A stretch of 64,000 bases of DNA from Nitrospira sp. (GCA_015709715.1 CP054184.1:3147001-3211000), one strand, 5' to 3'; counted from the first letter of the stretch, positions 9,693 to 19,632 are shown. Notes: a model not told the origin generated them from the letters alone. Numbers and translations are program-made.

Positions 9693-10457
9693 TTATCGAC
9701 CCTTCGCGGCGCGGTTTCCTCCGCCAAGCGATCGTTGGTCGCCGTATCGTTGCGGGCTCACGGAGTGGTTCGGGGACGGGATCGACGGCGCGCTTTGAAT
9801 GTTCGGTGGGCTGGGACGCCAGAAGTGGTTGGGGTGCAGTTGGGGTTGCGGCAGCTTCGGCATCACGACCACGTCACCGACTTTCGCCGGTTGGCCTTGG
9901 GTGTTGAGCAGCGGCGGGGGACTGGTCGGCCCTGGGATGGTCTGTCGAGCGGGCGGGAGGTGGCGGTGCGGAGAAAGGCGTTGCGGCTGGAGCAGCAGGC
10001 CGTTGATCCCCGGAACGCCGAACCACGGATAGGAGTAGAAGCCCAGGGTGGGATAGGTCCAACTCGTCCAGGCCTGTGACCCGAGCGCGGCAGCTTGCTG
10101 ATCCCCGGACATGGCCTGTTCGCGGGCTGGTTCCATTTCGTCTTCAGGTGTCGGCCGCGCGGCAGCGGCACGCTTGTCGGGATCGCCCCTGTGGTCCTTG
10201 CCGTCGGCAGTCGGGGCGACGATGTTTGCTGGGTGAACGGGCTCTTGGGTGGCCTCGAGCGGTTCATCGAACTCATGCATGGTGAGCTGGTTCCGATAAC
10301 GCGCGGGAATCGAATGCAGTTGGTTCGTGAAGACTTGGACACCGGATTCGTCGATGTAGGTGTAAATGGTCGCGGAGGCGGAGGGCGGCGTGAGGGGGGC
10401 GGCGGAGAGCCAGAAGAGGAGTGCTGCCGGTGTGACGGACCTGCGGGAGAGCAGCAT
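9693..10457 (-). CDS. exported DUF4124-domain protein with Pro-rich tail
   Basis: 254 residues. A signal peptide (about 1-29) precedes a short DUF4124-like domain with the pattern IYTYIDESGVQVFTN and PARYR (about 30-65). The rest is low-complexity and rich in Pro, Gln and Ser, with YPTLGFYSYPWFG-type aromatic segments. DUF4124 proteins are envelope proteins of unknown function. The ribosome binding site is weak. It converges with the aldo/keto reductase with a 6-nt gap. Confidence 0.7.
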   Translation of the reverse strand: MLLSRRSVTPAALLFWLSAAPLTPPSASATIYTYIDESGVQVFTNQLHSIPARYRNQLTMHEFDEPLEATQEPVHPANIVAPTADGKDHRGDPDKRAAAARPTPEDEMEPAREQAMSGDQQAAALGSQAWTSWTYPTLGFYSYPWFGVPGINGLLLQPQRLSPHRHLPPARQTIPGPTSPPPLLNTQGQPAKVGDVVVMPKLPQPQLHPNHFWRPSPPNIQSAPSIPSPNHSVSPQRYGDQRSLGGGNRAAKGR

Positions 10458-10558
10458 GGGAACCCCCGGCTTGTAATGATTTCAGGATAACACAGGGAGG
10501 GATGGGGATTCTGCAAGGTGGGAGCTGGATAAGTTGGCCCCTTTTTCTCTCGCTCGTG

Positions 10559-11321
10559 TCACTTGCTACGACTTCCCAGGAACGTGACGACATGACCTCG
10601 TAAGGCTGCTGCGAAGCGGTGAAAGGTTAGGTCTTCGGCTGGCTGTGTGAGTTTGGTTTTTCTTGAGTTGGTCGCCATCAAAAGCAGGAGGCAGAATAGA
10701 GCCGCTCTAATATTAAGCGGCGGCAGAGCAGTTCGTAACGTTTGCTATATGACACTCCTCGATACCGGCGAATTGCCGTTGGTACCTTGGTATACGTCTC
10801 GCCTCGGAATTCAGGATCCACCTGAAAGTACGGTTCCTTGTTGACGACGGGTGTTTTCACATTGTCGCGATCTTCCAACAAAAATAGATAACCTAGAAAG
10901 GAGGAGGGGCTTGCCCAAAGCGACCTTCTCGGAATGCCGTCCAGATGTCTTTTGCGCTGCCAACGGCTTCCTCTGCCCGATTGTTTACATTGTTGCCGAT
11001 CGATTTCCCGGCTTGGGATTTGAACTCCATGGCCAAAACTAATGCGCCGTTTGAAACGACAATGAGATCCCATTTCTTTGTGGCTCTGAAATACCCCGGC
11101 AGCTCGAGCGCAGTTCTTGTGCGGACATCGACTTTTTTCAGCCCGGCATCGCATAAGATGTCTGAAACTAAAACCTCCAAGGCACCCATCTGGGTACCAC
11201 CTGTGACTTCCCCCCGTGTACCGGCGTCGATTTTTCCCGATTTAACCTGTTTTTCTTTATTGTGCCTCCGAGCATCCCAGTAGCTTTGGACAGCGGCTTG
11301 TAATTTCTTATCAATGTCCAA
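10559..11321 (-). pseudogene. PaeR7I/XhoI-family type II restriction endonuclease, two frameshifts
   Basis: Three adjacent reading frames on the minus strand together give one PaeR7I-like protein of about 254 residues, close to the family length. Part 1 starts at TTG 11321 (preceded by ATGGAGG, overlapping the methylase end by 11 nt). It holds TRGEVTGGTQM, KKWDLIVV and the catalytic MEFKSQ of a PD-(D/E)xK nuclease, and stops at 10893. Part 2 continues with FLGYLFLLEDRD and ends RRLILERLYSASCF. Part 3 continues LLMATNS...LTFHRFAAAL and stops at 10559. Both breaks sit at short T runs on the coding strand (near 10897-10904 and near 10676-10682), and one extra T at each restores a single frame. 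This is either real inactivation or homopolymer undercalling in the assembly. Confidence 0.8.
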
Positions 11322-13020
11322 GCGCGGCCTCCATCTTGAGCGGGCTGATCCCATAGATCTCGCAAGCCATCAGGGTCGCTCGCTCTCTATCTCGATGACA
11401 AAAGGCCTCTCTTAATTCATCGACCTGGGCCTTTGACAAGGTCTTTGGATCAGGGACTCGAATTCGGCGCAGATACTGCGCCTGGAAGCGCAAGTAGCCG
11501 CCTCGCATGCGGACTCCGTATGATTCGACAAAAAACTGGACGACCTTTGATAACAGTAGGCCTCCAAGGACCTCCAAGTCCCACTCCTCCGACTCGATGA
11601 AGTACAAATTGTGGTGAGGGTATGTTTCCCCTTGATCCAAGACAGGTTCTAGCCGGTTCTTGATATCCGGAATAAAGAGTTTGTGCTTTTGAGTCAGAGA
11701 GGGATGGACACGGTCGATCGTCTTATACCAGCCGGTGGGATTCTTCTCCGCCGTGTGACGGCGTTTCAACTCTGTCGCGTGTCGCTCGTAGTAGGCGCGA
11801 AGCTTGGGATAGTCGATCAGATCGACAAGGCCATTCTCGCCCCAAGGGTTCACGAGATAGTGTCCAGACCAGCGTAGACGGCCTCCGGCCAAATCTTTCG
11901 CAACTGCGAGTTTCAGCAACCGGGAGGACTCTACAAGCGAATCATTGGTCGTAATGTAGACATGGTCGTTTCCGGTGGCAACCCCGATCCCAACTTTGGT
12001 ACTCATTTCGAGAGCAGGAAATCGCTCTTCCATTTGTCGTAACAGTGCCAATTGCTCTGGGGAATGGCAGGGCCAAGGGACCGAGCCCTTGAACCATGTG
12101 TGTACCACGGCTCTGTGAATGCTACTGGGGAGCGGGAAGCTACCTTCTCCCTGCAGTGCGGTCGCCAACTGACAGGGCTGTATGGTTTCAGCCTCCTGCC
12201 CAGCGCTGGCAACAATGGTCGAGCGTTGAGTCGTGCGCCGAATCACCGTAATGGCAGGATAGGCATCCACCTCGTCATCAAAGGCGTTGGCATTGTGCAT
12301 GCTCACAAGCAGGTCGATGCTGTATGCCGAGCTGATCAGTTTCCTCAGTTCAGCACCATATTGGTTGCGCATCCATCGATCGGCGCAGATAAATGCGCAT
12401 GTGCCATTCGGCTTCAATTGTCGAAGAGCCGCTTCGAAAAATGCGACATAGAGATCGGCACGCCCGCGCATCGTCGGATAGGCATTGCGGTAAACGGAGG
12501 CTATTTCTTCAGGAATGTCTTCGAGGCGTACGTATGGAGGGTTCCCAATAATGAAATCAGCCTGTTGGTGCGAGGTTTCCAGAAGGTAATCACGAGTGAA
12601 GACCCATGTATCGGCTAGGTAGCTGGCCAATGACAGTTGGGCCCCATGGCGCACGAGAATATTGCGGATCAGGGCGCGAGAGCGAGCCGCGCTTGTCTCA
12701 TTCAGCTCGTAAGCGGCCAACGATGTCCGACATTCCGACAGCGGCCGCCCAAGATTCCGGCAGGACTGTAGCAAGCGTTCGACCATGGGGCCGAGAAATG
12801 CCCCATCACCGCAAGCCGGTTCGATTGCCAGCGTATCTACCAGGTTCTGATCCGAGCAATAGCCGCTCAAATTGAGGAGTAGTTCGACGACCCAACGTTT
12901 CGTATAGACCACGCCTTTGGACCCGATGACGGCAGCAGAAGCAGGCTGGTGGAGAGGCGCAATGAGCTGGAGTTGAATGCCCTGCGTTGTGGCTGCTGGC
13001 CTGAGTTGGTTATGTGCCAC
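11311..13020 (-). CDS. PaeR7I/XhoI-type DNA adenine N6-methyltransferase
   Basis: 569 residues starting at GTG 13020. The SAM-binding motif I is EPACGDGAFL (residues 67-76) and the catalytic motif IV is NPPY (160-163) followed by VRLEDIP, which marks an N6-adenine methylase. The C-terminal half is the probable target-recognition region. The partner nuclease gene immediately downstream is PaeR7I-like, so the predicted target is CTCGAG. Known PaeR7I/XhoI methylases modify the adenine. The gene appears intact, and with a broken nuclease it may act as a solitary methylase. The pair looks lower in GC than its neighbours, which suggests transfer. Confidence 0.9.
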   Translation of the reverse strand: MAHNQLRPAATTQGIQLQLIAPLHQPASAAVIGSKGVVYTKRWVVELLLNLSGYCSDQNLVDTLAIEPACGDGAFLGPMVERLLQSCRNLGRPLSECRTSLAAYELNETSAARSRALIRNILVRHGAQLSLASYLADTWVFTRDYLLETSHQQADFIIGNPPYVRLEDIPEEIASVYRNAYPTMRGRADLYVAFFEAALRQLKPNGTCAFICADRWMRNQYGAELRKLISSAYSIDLLVSMHNANAFDDEVDAYPAITVIRRTTQRSTIVASAGQEAETIQPCQLATALQGEGSFPLPSSIHRAVVHTWFKGSVPWPCHSPEQLALLRQMEERFPALEMSTKVGIGVATGNDHVYITTNDSLVESSRLLKLAVAKDLAGGRLRWSGHYLVNPWGENGLVDLIDYPKLRAYYERHATELKRRHTAEKNPTGWYKTIDRVHPSLTQKHKLFIPDIKNRLEPVLDQGETYPHHNLYFIESEEWDLEVLGGLLLSKVVQFFVESYGVRMRGGYLRFQAQYLRRIRVPDPKTLSKAQVDELREAFCHRDRERATLMACEIYGISPLKMEAALGH

Positions 13021-13219
13021 TTGGGCCTCGTGGTTTTTTTGAGGTCTTGGGGAAGGAAGCCAGCGATATTAGCTTGTCTGCATTGATCGATCAATACTGG
13101 CTGGTTTTAGGCGCCCTTCTCGAATCCCTTTCCCTCGCATCAATGGGCTCGATGGACTACAATCCGTCCCATGCCGATCTGTCGCATGGCCGTCACCATC
13201 GAACCGAGGAGCGTTGCCG

Positions 13220-14245
13220 ATGTCGAAGCCGGAACCGGCCGGAGGGCCGACCCCAGAACTGTTCTTCCAAACCGCCAATGCCTATCAACGGTCCCAGGCG
13301 CTGAAAGCAGCCGTTGAGCTAGACCTCTTCACCGCAGTCGGGCTCGGCCATGACGATCCGGACGCGTTGGCTGAACGCTGCAAGGCGGCGCCGCGCGGGA
13401 TGCGGATTCTCGCGGACTACCTGACTATCCAGGGTTTCCTCACCAAGGAAGGCACGCGCTACAAGCTGACGCCCGATTCGGCGGTCTTCCTGGATCGGCG
13501 GTCACCCGCCTATATGGGAACAGTGCTGGGCTTTCTGCATGCGCCGAAATTCACCCAAGCCTTTGAGAATCTGACGGGGGCCGTGCGCAAGGGCGGCACG
13601 GTGGCGGGGGAGGCGGGGACGGTCAGTCCCGAACATCCGCTGTGGGTGGATTTCGCGCGCAGCATGATGCCGATGATGGCCAAACCGGCGGAAGAGATCG
13701 GCATCTTCGTTCGGCAGACGCAGCCCGGCGTGAAGAAGGTGCTGGACATCGCGGCGGGGCACGGCCTGTTCGGCGTGGAGATCGGCGCGCGTTGTCCCGA
13801 GGCGGAGATCGTCGCGCTGGATTGGCCGAACGTGCTGACCGTGGCCCAGGAGCTGGCGGACAAGACCGGTCTTCAGTCCCGCTACCGACTCCTGCCGGGG
13901 GACGCGTTTCAGGTGGAGTTCGGCACCGGATACGATCTCGTGCTGCTCACGAATTTCTTGCACCACTTTTCACCCGCGGCCTGCGGCACGCTGCTCAAGA
14001 AGATTCACGGCGCACTCGCGCCGGGCGGCCGGGTCATGACGTTGGAGTTCGTGCCCAACGAAGATCGGGTCACCCCGCCGCCGGTGGCCGAGTTCAGCCT
14101 CATCATGCTGGCCACCACCCCCGAGGGTGATGCCTACACCTTTCGAGAATATGAGCGGATGTTCGCCGAGGCCGGATTCGCGCGCACCGAACGGCATCCC
14201 GTCGCCGGGTCCATTGAACAGGTGCTGGTCTCGTACCGGAACTAG
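13220..14245 (+). CDS. SAM-dependent O-methyltransferase (two-domain type)
   Basis: 341 residues from ATG 13220 (GAGGA about 10 nt upstream; an in-frame TTG at 13214 is less likely). The N-terminal helical dimerisation domain (about 15-100) is of the plant/bacterial small-molecule O-methyltransferase type (FFQTANAYQRSQALKAAVELDLF). The Rossmann domain carries VLDIAAGHGLFGVEI, the acidic residue in VALDWP, GDAF and LTNFLHHF. Similar proteins methylate hydroxyls on aromatic or polyketide-like molecules. The substrate is unknown. It is divergent from the methylase gene. Confidence 0.88.
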   Translation: MSKPEPAGGPTPELFFQTANAYQRSQALKAAVELDLFTAVGLGHDDPDALAERCKAAPRGMRILADYLTIQGFLTKEGTRYKLTPDSAVFLDRRSPAYMGTVLGFLHAPKFTQAFENLTGAVRKGGTVAGEAGTVSPEHPLWVDFARSMMPMMAKPAEEIGIFVRQTQPGVKKVLDIAAGHGLFGVEIGARCPEAEIVALDWPNVLTVAQELADKTGLQSRYRLLPGDAFQVEFGTGYDLVLLTNFLHHFSPAACGTLLKKIHGALAPGGRVMTLEFVPNEDRVTPPPVAEFSLIMLATTPEGDAYTFREYERMFAEAGFARTERHPVAGSIEQVLVSYRN

Positions 14246-14328
14246 GGGTTTCCGCAGGTCTCCTGCCTTGGCGTTTCGTTGTCTAATCAAGCCCACAGGC
14301 AACGGAACCATTCGGAAAGGAGGCCGTC

Positions 14329-14508
14329 ATGTTTCTGAAGTGGGCTGCCATTTTCTTCGTCATCGCCATGGCTGCCGGGGCGATGGGATTCGGCGGCGTC
14401 GCGCAAGGCGCCGCGGAGATTGCGCAGATCCTGTTCTACATCTTCTTGGCGATCTGCGGAGCGTTTTTGGTGGCGGGCATCCTCATCGCGGAGAAGCTGA
14501 CCTCGTGA
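14329..14508 (+). CDS. DUF1328 small membrane protein
   Basis: A 59-residue protein beginning MFLKWAAIFFVIAM, with two hydrophobic segments (about 4-20 and 33-53) separated by GFGGVAQGAAEIAQIL, the DUF1328/YtjA pattern. A strong ribosome binding site (AAAGGAGG) lies 6 nt before the ATG. Function is unknown; relatives are small inner-membrane proteins often linked to envelope stress. Confidence 0.88.
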   Translation: MFLKWAAIFFVIAMAAGAMGFGGVAQGAAEIAQILFYIFLAICGAFLVAGILIAEKLTS

Positions 14509-14563
14509 GCAACGGACGACGGGGGGGCAGGGCGCAGTCGCAGCGGCTGGGGCAGAACGCTGT

Positions 14564-16315
14564 TCAAAAGCCACGGCCGCCGCCACCGCCGAACCCTCCG
14601 CCGGACGAGCCGCCGCGGCCGAACCCTGAGCCGCCGGAGCTGCGGGGTGCGGAGGTCATCGTCGAGCCTGCGCGGGAGGCCATGTCGCCCATCCGGCTGG
14701 TGAAGCGGCCGGCGCGGAACTGCGCCAAGTCGCTGCTGTGGTACCAAGCTGGGGCCGTGGTAACGATCGATTCGAAGGCGCGGGCCCAGGTCTTCTCCAC
14801 GCCGAGCGCCATCGCGTAGGGCAAAAATTTCTCGAACAGCTCCGGGCTTTTCACCACCCGCTCGAAGCGGTCCGCTTCCACGCGGGTGAGAAATTCTTCA
14901 AATCCTAAAACGCCTTCCAATGTCCTGGTGCCTTGCAACGTCCGCGCGGGCATGAGGCGCCCGAACCCCACGACGATGAGTCCGGACAGGATCCCGGCTC
15001 CGAAGAAGGACAGCGGCGCCATGCCGTACCGGTCCGCTACCGCAGCGAGCGCAAACGTCAACACCATCCCCAACACGATGCCGCCGATCATATAGCCTCC
15101 TTTCACGCGATCCGGCCGTTGGTGGTAGTACTTCCTGGCCTGCAGCGCGTCGAAAATCGCATCCTGAATGCCGGGGAGAGCGCGGTAGAACTTATTCTCC
15201 AACGAACTTAGCGCGACTTCATCGCCTGCGCCGTGGCTGAAGAGGGCCTCCAGCAGGAGCCGCTCGTGTTTGGCGAGTGCGTTCCAACTCTCCGGCGGTG
15301 TGCTGCGGCGGAAGACGTAGTCGGTGTTGGACCAGAGGCCGAACAGTTGTTCGGTTTGCTGTTCCCTGATCTGCAAATGACCTTTCACCGCCAAGTCGAC
15401 GAGCGTCGCAGTGATATCGCGGATGTCGGGTGAGTCGTCGGTGAGGGTGCCGACTTCGGCCGGCGTGAGCCGGTCCGGTGGTTCGTAGACGACGGTGATT
15501 GCCCGTAGCTGCGGGTCGCGGCCCCTCGTCCACCAGAGGCGATACATCACTCCGAAGACCAGCACCGGGAGGCCCAATGGCCAGTTGGCTCGGAGAAAAA
15601 GTTTGGTCTGATCCAGCGCCGTCGGCGCTGCCACGGTGCCCTTGTCCCATCCAACCACCGCGGTGAGGCCCTCGCGAAAGCCGAGCGGTCGCGTCATGGT
15701 GATCTTAACCTGGCTGCCGACCGTCGAGACTGTGGCTGCCGTTTCCCGCGCTCCGTAGGCTCCCGTAAAGGCCTGGGCGCGCAAGCCCGTCGCGTTCGCC
15801 GGGAGAGTGATCCGAGCGGAGGCCTGCTCGATGGGTACGTCCCATTCGTCGCCGGTCACGTTCCAGTAGAGTTCGTCGTGGGCCTCGAAAAATTTCAGCC
15901 CGTTGCGGACTCGATATTTCAGCACAAAGGTGCGCGTGGCATCCTGCGCGCCGGGAATCCAGATACGGAAGTTCCGGTAGTGCCGCTCCCGGCTGCTCTC
16001 AAACTGGAGCGGGATGCCCTGGTCGTCGGTGACGGTTACCTCGTCGAGCAGCAATGTATAGTTGAAGCCCTGCGGGGTCCGGTACTCGACCGGAATGAGT
16101 CGCTCGATGCCGTTCCAGGAGCCTTCGAACCGGGGGCTGACCGTTTCGGTGACGTGCAGCTCGCCGCTCGGGAGCACGTGCAGGTCAACGTCGAACCGGC
16201 TGAGCACGAACGAGCGGGCATCGGCGGGCAAGGCGTGGCTGAGCAGCAGCACAGTCAGCGTGGCCAGGAGGAGCCACGAACGGAGGGGTGTGGACAGGTG
16301 TCGTGCGGCCACCAT
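14564..16315 (-). CDS. DUF2207 membrane protein with Gly-rich tail
   Basis: 583 residues: signal peptide (about 12-33), an extracytoplasmic beta-rich DUF2207 domain (about 35-225), a membrane segment near 245-260, a cytoplasmic region, two more membrane segments near 405-450, and a C-terminal tail ending in a Gly/Phe/Ser-rich GGGFGGGGGRGF. This is the usual architecture of DUF2207 proteins, which commonly pair with LemA as here (19 nt downstream of lemA). Function is unknown; an envelope role is inferred. Confidence 0.88.
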   Translation of the reverse strand: MVAARHLSTPLRSWLLLATLTVLLLSHALPADARSFVLSRFDVDLHVLPSGELHVTETVSPRFEGSWNGIERLIPVEYRTPQGFNYTLLLDEVTVTDDQGIPLQFESSRERHYRNFRIWIPGAQDATRTFVLKYRVRNGLKFFEAHDELYWNVTGDEWDVPIEQASARITLPANATGLRAQAFTGAYGARETAATVSTVGSQVKITMTRPLGFREGLTAVVGWDKGTVAAPTALDQTKLFLRANWPLGLPVLVFGVMYRLWWTRGRDPQLRAITVVYEPPDRLTPAEVGTLTDDSPDIRDITATLVDLAVKGHLQIREQQTEQLFGLWSNTDYVFRRSTPPESWNALAKHERLLLEALFSHGAGDEVALSSLENKFYRALPGIQDAIFDALQARKYYHQRPDRVKGGYMIGGIVLGMVLTFALAAVADRYGMAPLSFFGAGILSGLIVVGFGRLMPARTLQGTRTLEGVLGFEEFLTRVEADRFERVVKSPELFEKFLPYAMALGVEKTWARAFESIVTTAPAWYHSSDLAQFRAGRFTSRMGDMASRAGSTMTSAPRSSGGSGFGRGGSSGGGFGGGGGRGF

Positions 16316-16334
16316 GAATCGGCGGTCCCGGAAG

Positions 16335-16883
16335 TTAAAACTGGACCTTCGGCGGTTCGCGCTGCAGGGTATCGGTCAGCTCAAAGAACTGCCGGCCCGT
16401 GAAGCCGAACCATTGCGCGATGAAGTTGGTCGGGATCTCCAGTCGCTTGGCATTGTAGTCGCGCACCACCGCATTGTAATAGCGGCGGGCGTTCTGCACG
16501 GCGTCTTCGATGTGATTCAGGCTGCCCTGCAGCTGGGTAAAGGATTCGACGGCCCGTAGCTGCGGGTAGGCTTCGGCCAGCGCGAAGAGCGATTTCAGCG
16601 ACTGGGTCAGTTGGTTTTCGGCGACCGCCTTGGCTTCCGGGCCTTGCGCGGCCATGGCCTTGGCCCGCGCGTTGATCACCGCCTCCAGCGCGCCCTTCTC
16701 ATGGGCCGCATAACCCTTGACGGTCTCGACCAGATTGGGGATCAGGTCGTAGCGCCGCTTGAGTTGCACGTCGATGTCGGCCCAGGCGCTTTCGGTCGCG
16801 GCGCGCAGTCGCACCAGGCCGTTGTACAGCCCGATGACGATCATCACGAGCACGATTAGGGTCACGAGGACGATCCAACCCAT
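16335..16883 (-). CDS. lemA: LemA family protein
   Basis: 182 residues. One N-terminal transmembrane helix (about 3-22) precedes the helical LemA domain with the signatures YNGLVRLR, AWADIDVQLKRRYDLIPNLVETVKGYAAHE, NARRYYNAVVRDYN and FPTNFIAQWFGF-like ending. AAGGAG lies 6 nt before the ATG. It is the first gene of a two-gene unit with the DUF2207 gene and is divergent from the sigma-54 activator across a 148-nt gap. Confidence 0.95.
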   Translation of the reverse strand: MGWIVLVTLIVLVMIVIGLYNGLVRLRAATESAWADIDVQLKRRYDLIPNLVETVKGYAAHEKGALEAVINARAKAMAAQGPEAKAVAENQLTQSLKSLFALAEAYPQLRAVESFTQLQGSLNHIEDAVQNARRYYNAVVRDYNAKRLEIPTNFIAQWFGFTGRQFFELTDTLQREPPKVQF

Positions 16884-17031
16884 CGCAGTCTCCTTGCGGT
16901 TTGGGTGAAGGTACGTAGGACCTCAGGGATGATAGCCCGGTCGTCCGGTTCTGTAAAGCCGGAGCCGGTTTGTCTTGCCGTGCCAGGACCGGGCCTTGCG
17001 TCCCGACTTCCGGGTCTCCATACTAGTGCCC

Positions 17032-19632
17032 ATGCGAGACGCCCTTTCACCCGGCCTGGAAACAGGCGTGACCGACCACCGCGCGGCGCTCCTCCAAGTG
17101 GCCGAGGCCATTTCACTTCACCGTGACCTGCCGTCGCTGTTTCGAGATCTCGCCCAACGGTTGCCCGCCGTCGCGTCGTTCGACTTCATTGGGCTCGTCC
17201 TCCACGACCAGTCCAAGCCGGTCATGCGGGTGCATGTCCTTGAAACGGCGGCCACCCAACGCCTGACCGCCCGGCTCGACGGCTTCGAAATTCCCATGGA
17301 AGACTCGGCCAGCGGCTGGGTCTGGGAGCATCAGCAACCGATGCTCATTCCCTCTCTTGCCGAGGAGACGCGGTATAAGATCGGCATGGAGGCGCTGCGG
17401 GGCATCGGTGTCCAGTCCGTGTGTTTCTTTCCGCTGACTACGGCCATGCGCCGGTTGGGGGCCATCGGATTCGGCAGCACGAGGCCCTTTGCGTTCAGCG
17501 AGACCGACGTGGAATTTCTCAACCAGGTGGCCAAGCTTGTGGCGGTGGCCGTGGACAATGTTCTGCATGATGAGGACCTGACTCGCGACCGGGACCGCCT
17601 GCGCCTCCTGCTCGAAGTGACCGAGTCGATCGCCTCGCACCATGATCAGCGCTTGCTGCTGGCCGACTTGGCCAAACGTCTCCCGCAGGTCGTGCCGTTC
17701 GACTTCATGAACGTCGTGCTGCACGATTCCGCGCGCGAGGTGATGCGCCTCTGGTTGCTGGTGACGTCGGAACGCTCCACGATCGAACCGGGGCTGGAGA
17801 CTCCGGTCGATGAGTCGCCCGGCGGCCTGGTGTGGAAGACGCAGCAGCCCTTGACCGTCGATGACGTCGAGCGGGAACAGCGGTTCCCCGCCTTGATGGC
17901 GCTCTTTCGCGAAAACGGCGTGCGGTCCTTCTGCGTGTTGCCGCTCACCACGGCGCAACGGCGTCTGGGAGCGATGGGGTTCGGGAGCCTGCAACCGCGG
18001 ATCTACCTGAACAGTGAAATCACCTTCATGAAGCAGGTGGCGCAGCAGGTGGCCGTGGCGTTGGACAATGCGCTCAACTCCGAGACGAGCCGGGCCTACC
18101 AAGCCCAGCTGACGACGGAGCGGGATCGTCAGCGGCTGCTGCTGGAAGTGAACAATGCCGTGGTGGCGCATCTGGATCTGGAGCAGCTGTTCCCTGCGGT
18201 GAGCGCCTGCTTGCGACGGGTAATCCAGCACGATGGGTCCAGCTTGCTGCTCTGTGACGCCGAGACCGGGCGATGGCGAATCCACGTGCTGGACTTCACC
18301 CGCAACGAAAGTTTCATCGAGGAAGGGGAGATCGAAGAGAGCGCGCAATCGCCGTCCTGCCTGGCGATTACGACGGGTAAGGCGGCGTTGTTCGGGGAGC
18401 GGGACCTGCTGGCGATGGCGAGGACCTCGCCCTGTGCGCAGGATCTGCTGGATCGCGGCGTCAAGTCGTTCTGCTCCGTCCCGCTGCTCTCCCATAACCG
18501 GACGCTGGGTGCGCTGAACGTCGGTCGGCGGAACGACGATGGCTTCAGCCCTGAAGATGTCCAGCTCTTGGGACAGGTTGCGCAACAGGTCTCCATCGCG
18601 GTCGAGAACGCGCTGGCTTACCGGGAAATTGCCGCGCTCAAGGACAAGCTGGCCAAAGAAAAAGTCTATCTCGAAGAGGAAATTCAAACCTCCTACAACT
18701 TCGAGGAGATCGTCGGGGAGAGTCGCGCCTTGAAGCAGGTGCTGAAGCAGGTCCAGACGGTGGCCGCCACGGATTCGACCGTGTTGATCCTCGGGGAAAC
18801 GGGCAGCGGCAAGGAGTTGATCGCGCGGGCCCTGCACAACTTGAGCACCCGCCGCGAACGCACCTTCGTCAAGCTCAACTGCGCGGCCATCCCGACCGGC
18901 CTGCTGGAAAGTGAACTCTTCGGCCATGAACGGGGGGCCTTCACCGGGGCCATCGCCACGAAGATCGGGCGGTTTGAACTGGCGGATCGCGGCACCATCT
19001 TCCTGGACGAGGTGGGCGAAATCCCTTTGGAACTGCAGGTGAAGCTGCTGCGGATGCTACAAGAGCAAGAGTTCGAGCGGCTGGGGAGCACGAGGACCAT
19101 GCGGGTGAATGTCCGTGTGATCGCGGCCACCAATCGCGACCTGGCCCAGATGGTTGAGGAGCAGAGGTTCCGGAGCGACCTCTATTACCGGCTCAAGGTG
19201 TTTCCGATCACCGTGCCGCCGTTGCGCGAGCGCGCCGACGACATTCCCCTGCTCGTGCGGCATTTCGTCCAGAAGTTCGCCTCGCGCATGAAGAAACGCA
19301 TCGAGACCGTGCCAACCGAAGCCATGCGGGCCTTGCAGGCCTATGCCTGGCCCGGCAATGTCCGGGAATTGGAAAACTTCGTGGAGCGGGCTGTGATCCT
19401 GTCTTCCGGGTCGGAACTGTTCGTCTCGACGGCGGAATTGAAGCGCCCCGCACTGCAGACCAATGGGGCCGCCACGACGCTGGAGGAGGCCGAGCGCGAT
19501 CATATCCTCAAGGCCCTGCGGGAGACACATTGGGTGATCGGCGGGGCGACCGGCGCGGCTGCCCGCCTGGGGATGAAACGGACCACCCTTCAATCCAAGA
19601 TGCAGAAGCTCGGCATCGCCCGTCCGCGATAA
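17032..19632 (+). CDS. sigma-54-dependent activator with three GAF domains (FhlA-like)
   Basis: 866 residues from ATG 17032 (a TTG at 16975 would add 19; no ribosome site is decisive). Three GAF sensor domains lie at about 20-170, 190-345 and 370-540. A short coiled linker leads to an AAA+ domain with Walker A GETGSGKE (588-595), GAFTGA starting at 635 for sigma-54 contact, Walker B GTIFLDEVGE, and an ATNRDL sensor. A Fis-type helix-turn-helix closes the protein (AAARLGMKRTTLQSKMQKLGI). GAF domains bind small ligands or gases or sense redox. The signal and target promoters are unknown. It may act on the divergent lemA unit, but no sigma-54 promoter was recognised there. Confidence 0.95.
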   Translation: MRDALSPGLETGVTDHRAALLQVAEAISLHRDLPSLFRDLAQRLPAVASFDFIGLVLHDQSKPVMRVHVLETAATQRLTARLDGFEIPMEDSASGWVWEHQQPMLIPSLAEETRYKIGMEALRGIGVQSVCFFPLTTAMRRLGAIGFGSTRPFAFSETDVEFLNQVAKLVAVAVDNVLHDEDLTRDRDRLRLLLEVTESIASHHDQRLLLADLAKRLPQVVPFDFMNVVLHDSAREVMRLWLLVTSERSTIEPGLETPVDESPGGLVWKTQQPLTVDDVEREQRFPALMALFRENGVRSFCVLPLTTAQRRLGAMGFGSLQPRIYLNSEITFMKQVAQQVAVALDNALNSETSRAYQAQLTTERDRQRLLLEVNNAVVAHLDLEQLFPAVSACLRRVIQHDGSSLLLCDAETGRWRIHVLDFTRNESFIEEGEIEESAQSPSCLAITTGKAALFGERDLLAMARTSPCAQDLLDRGVKSFCSVPLLSHNRTLGALNVGRRNDDGFSPEDVQLLGQVAQQVSIAVENALAYREIAALKDKLAKEKVYLEEEIQTSYNFEEIVGESRALKQVLKQVQTVAATDSTVLILGETGSGKELIARALHNLSTRRERTFVKLNCAAIPTGLLESELFGHERGAFTGAIATKIGRFELADRGTIFLDEVGEIPLELQVKLLRMLQEQEFERLGSTRTMRVNVRVIAATNRDLAQMVEEQRFRSDLYYRLKVFPITVPPLRERADDIPLLVRHFVQKFASRMKKRIETVPTEAMRALQAYAWPGNVRELENFVERAVILSSGSELFVSTAELKRPALQTNGAATTLEEAERDHILKALRETHWVIGGATGAAARLGMKRTTLQSKMQKLGIARPR

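Noticed and set aside
10678-11154. 158-codon minus-strand frame taken as a separate gene
   Set aside because: Only its C-terminal half makes sense, and it continues the PaeR7I-like nuclease after a frameshift, so it is part of that pseudogene.
14127-14819. 230-codon plus-strand frame covering the DUF1328 region
   Set aside because: It runs out of frame through the well-supported 59-residue DUF1328 gene and antisense to the Gly-rich tail of the DUF2207 gene.
17113-18927. 604-codon minus-strand frame opposite the sigma-54 activator
   Set aside because: Antisense shadow with Arg/His/Gln-rich composition and no domain signature.
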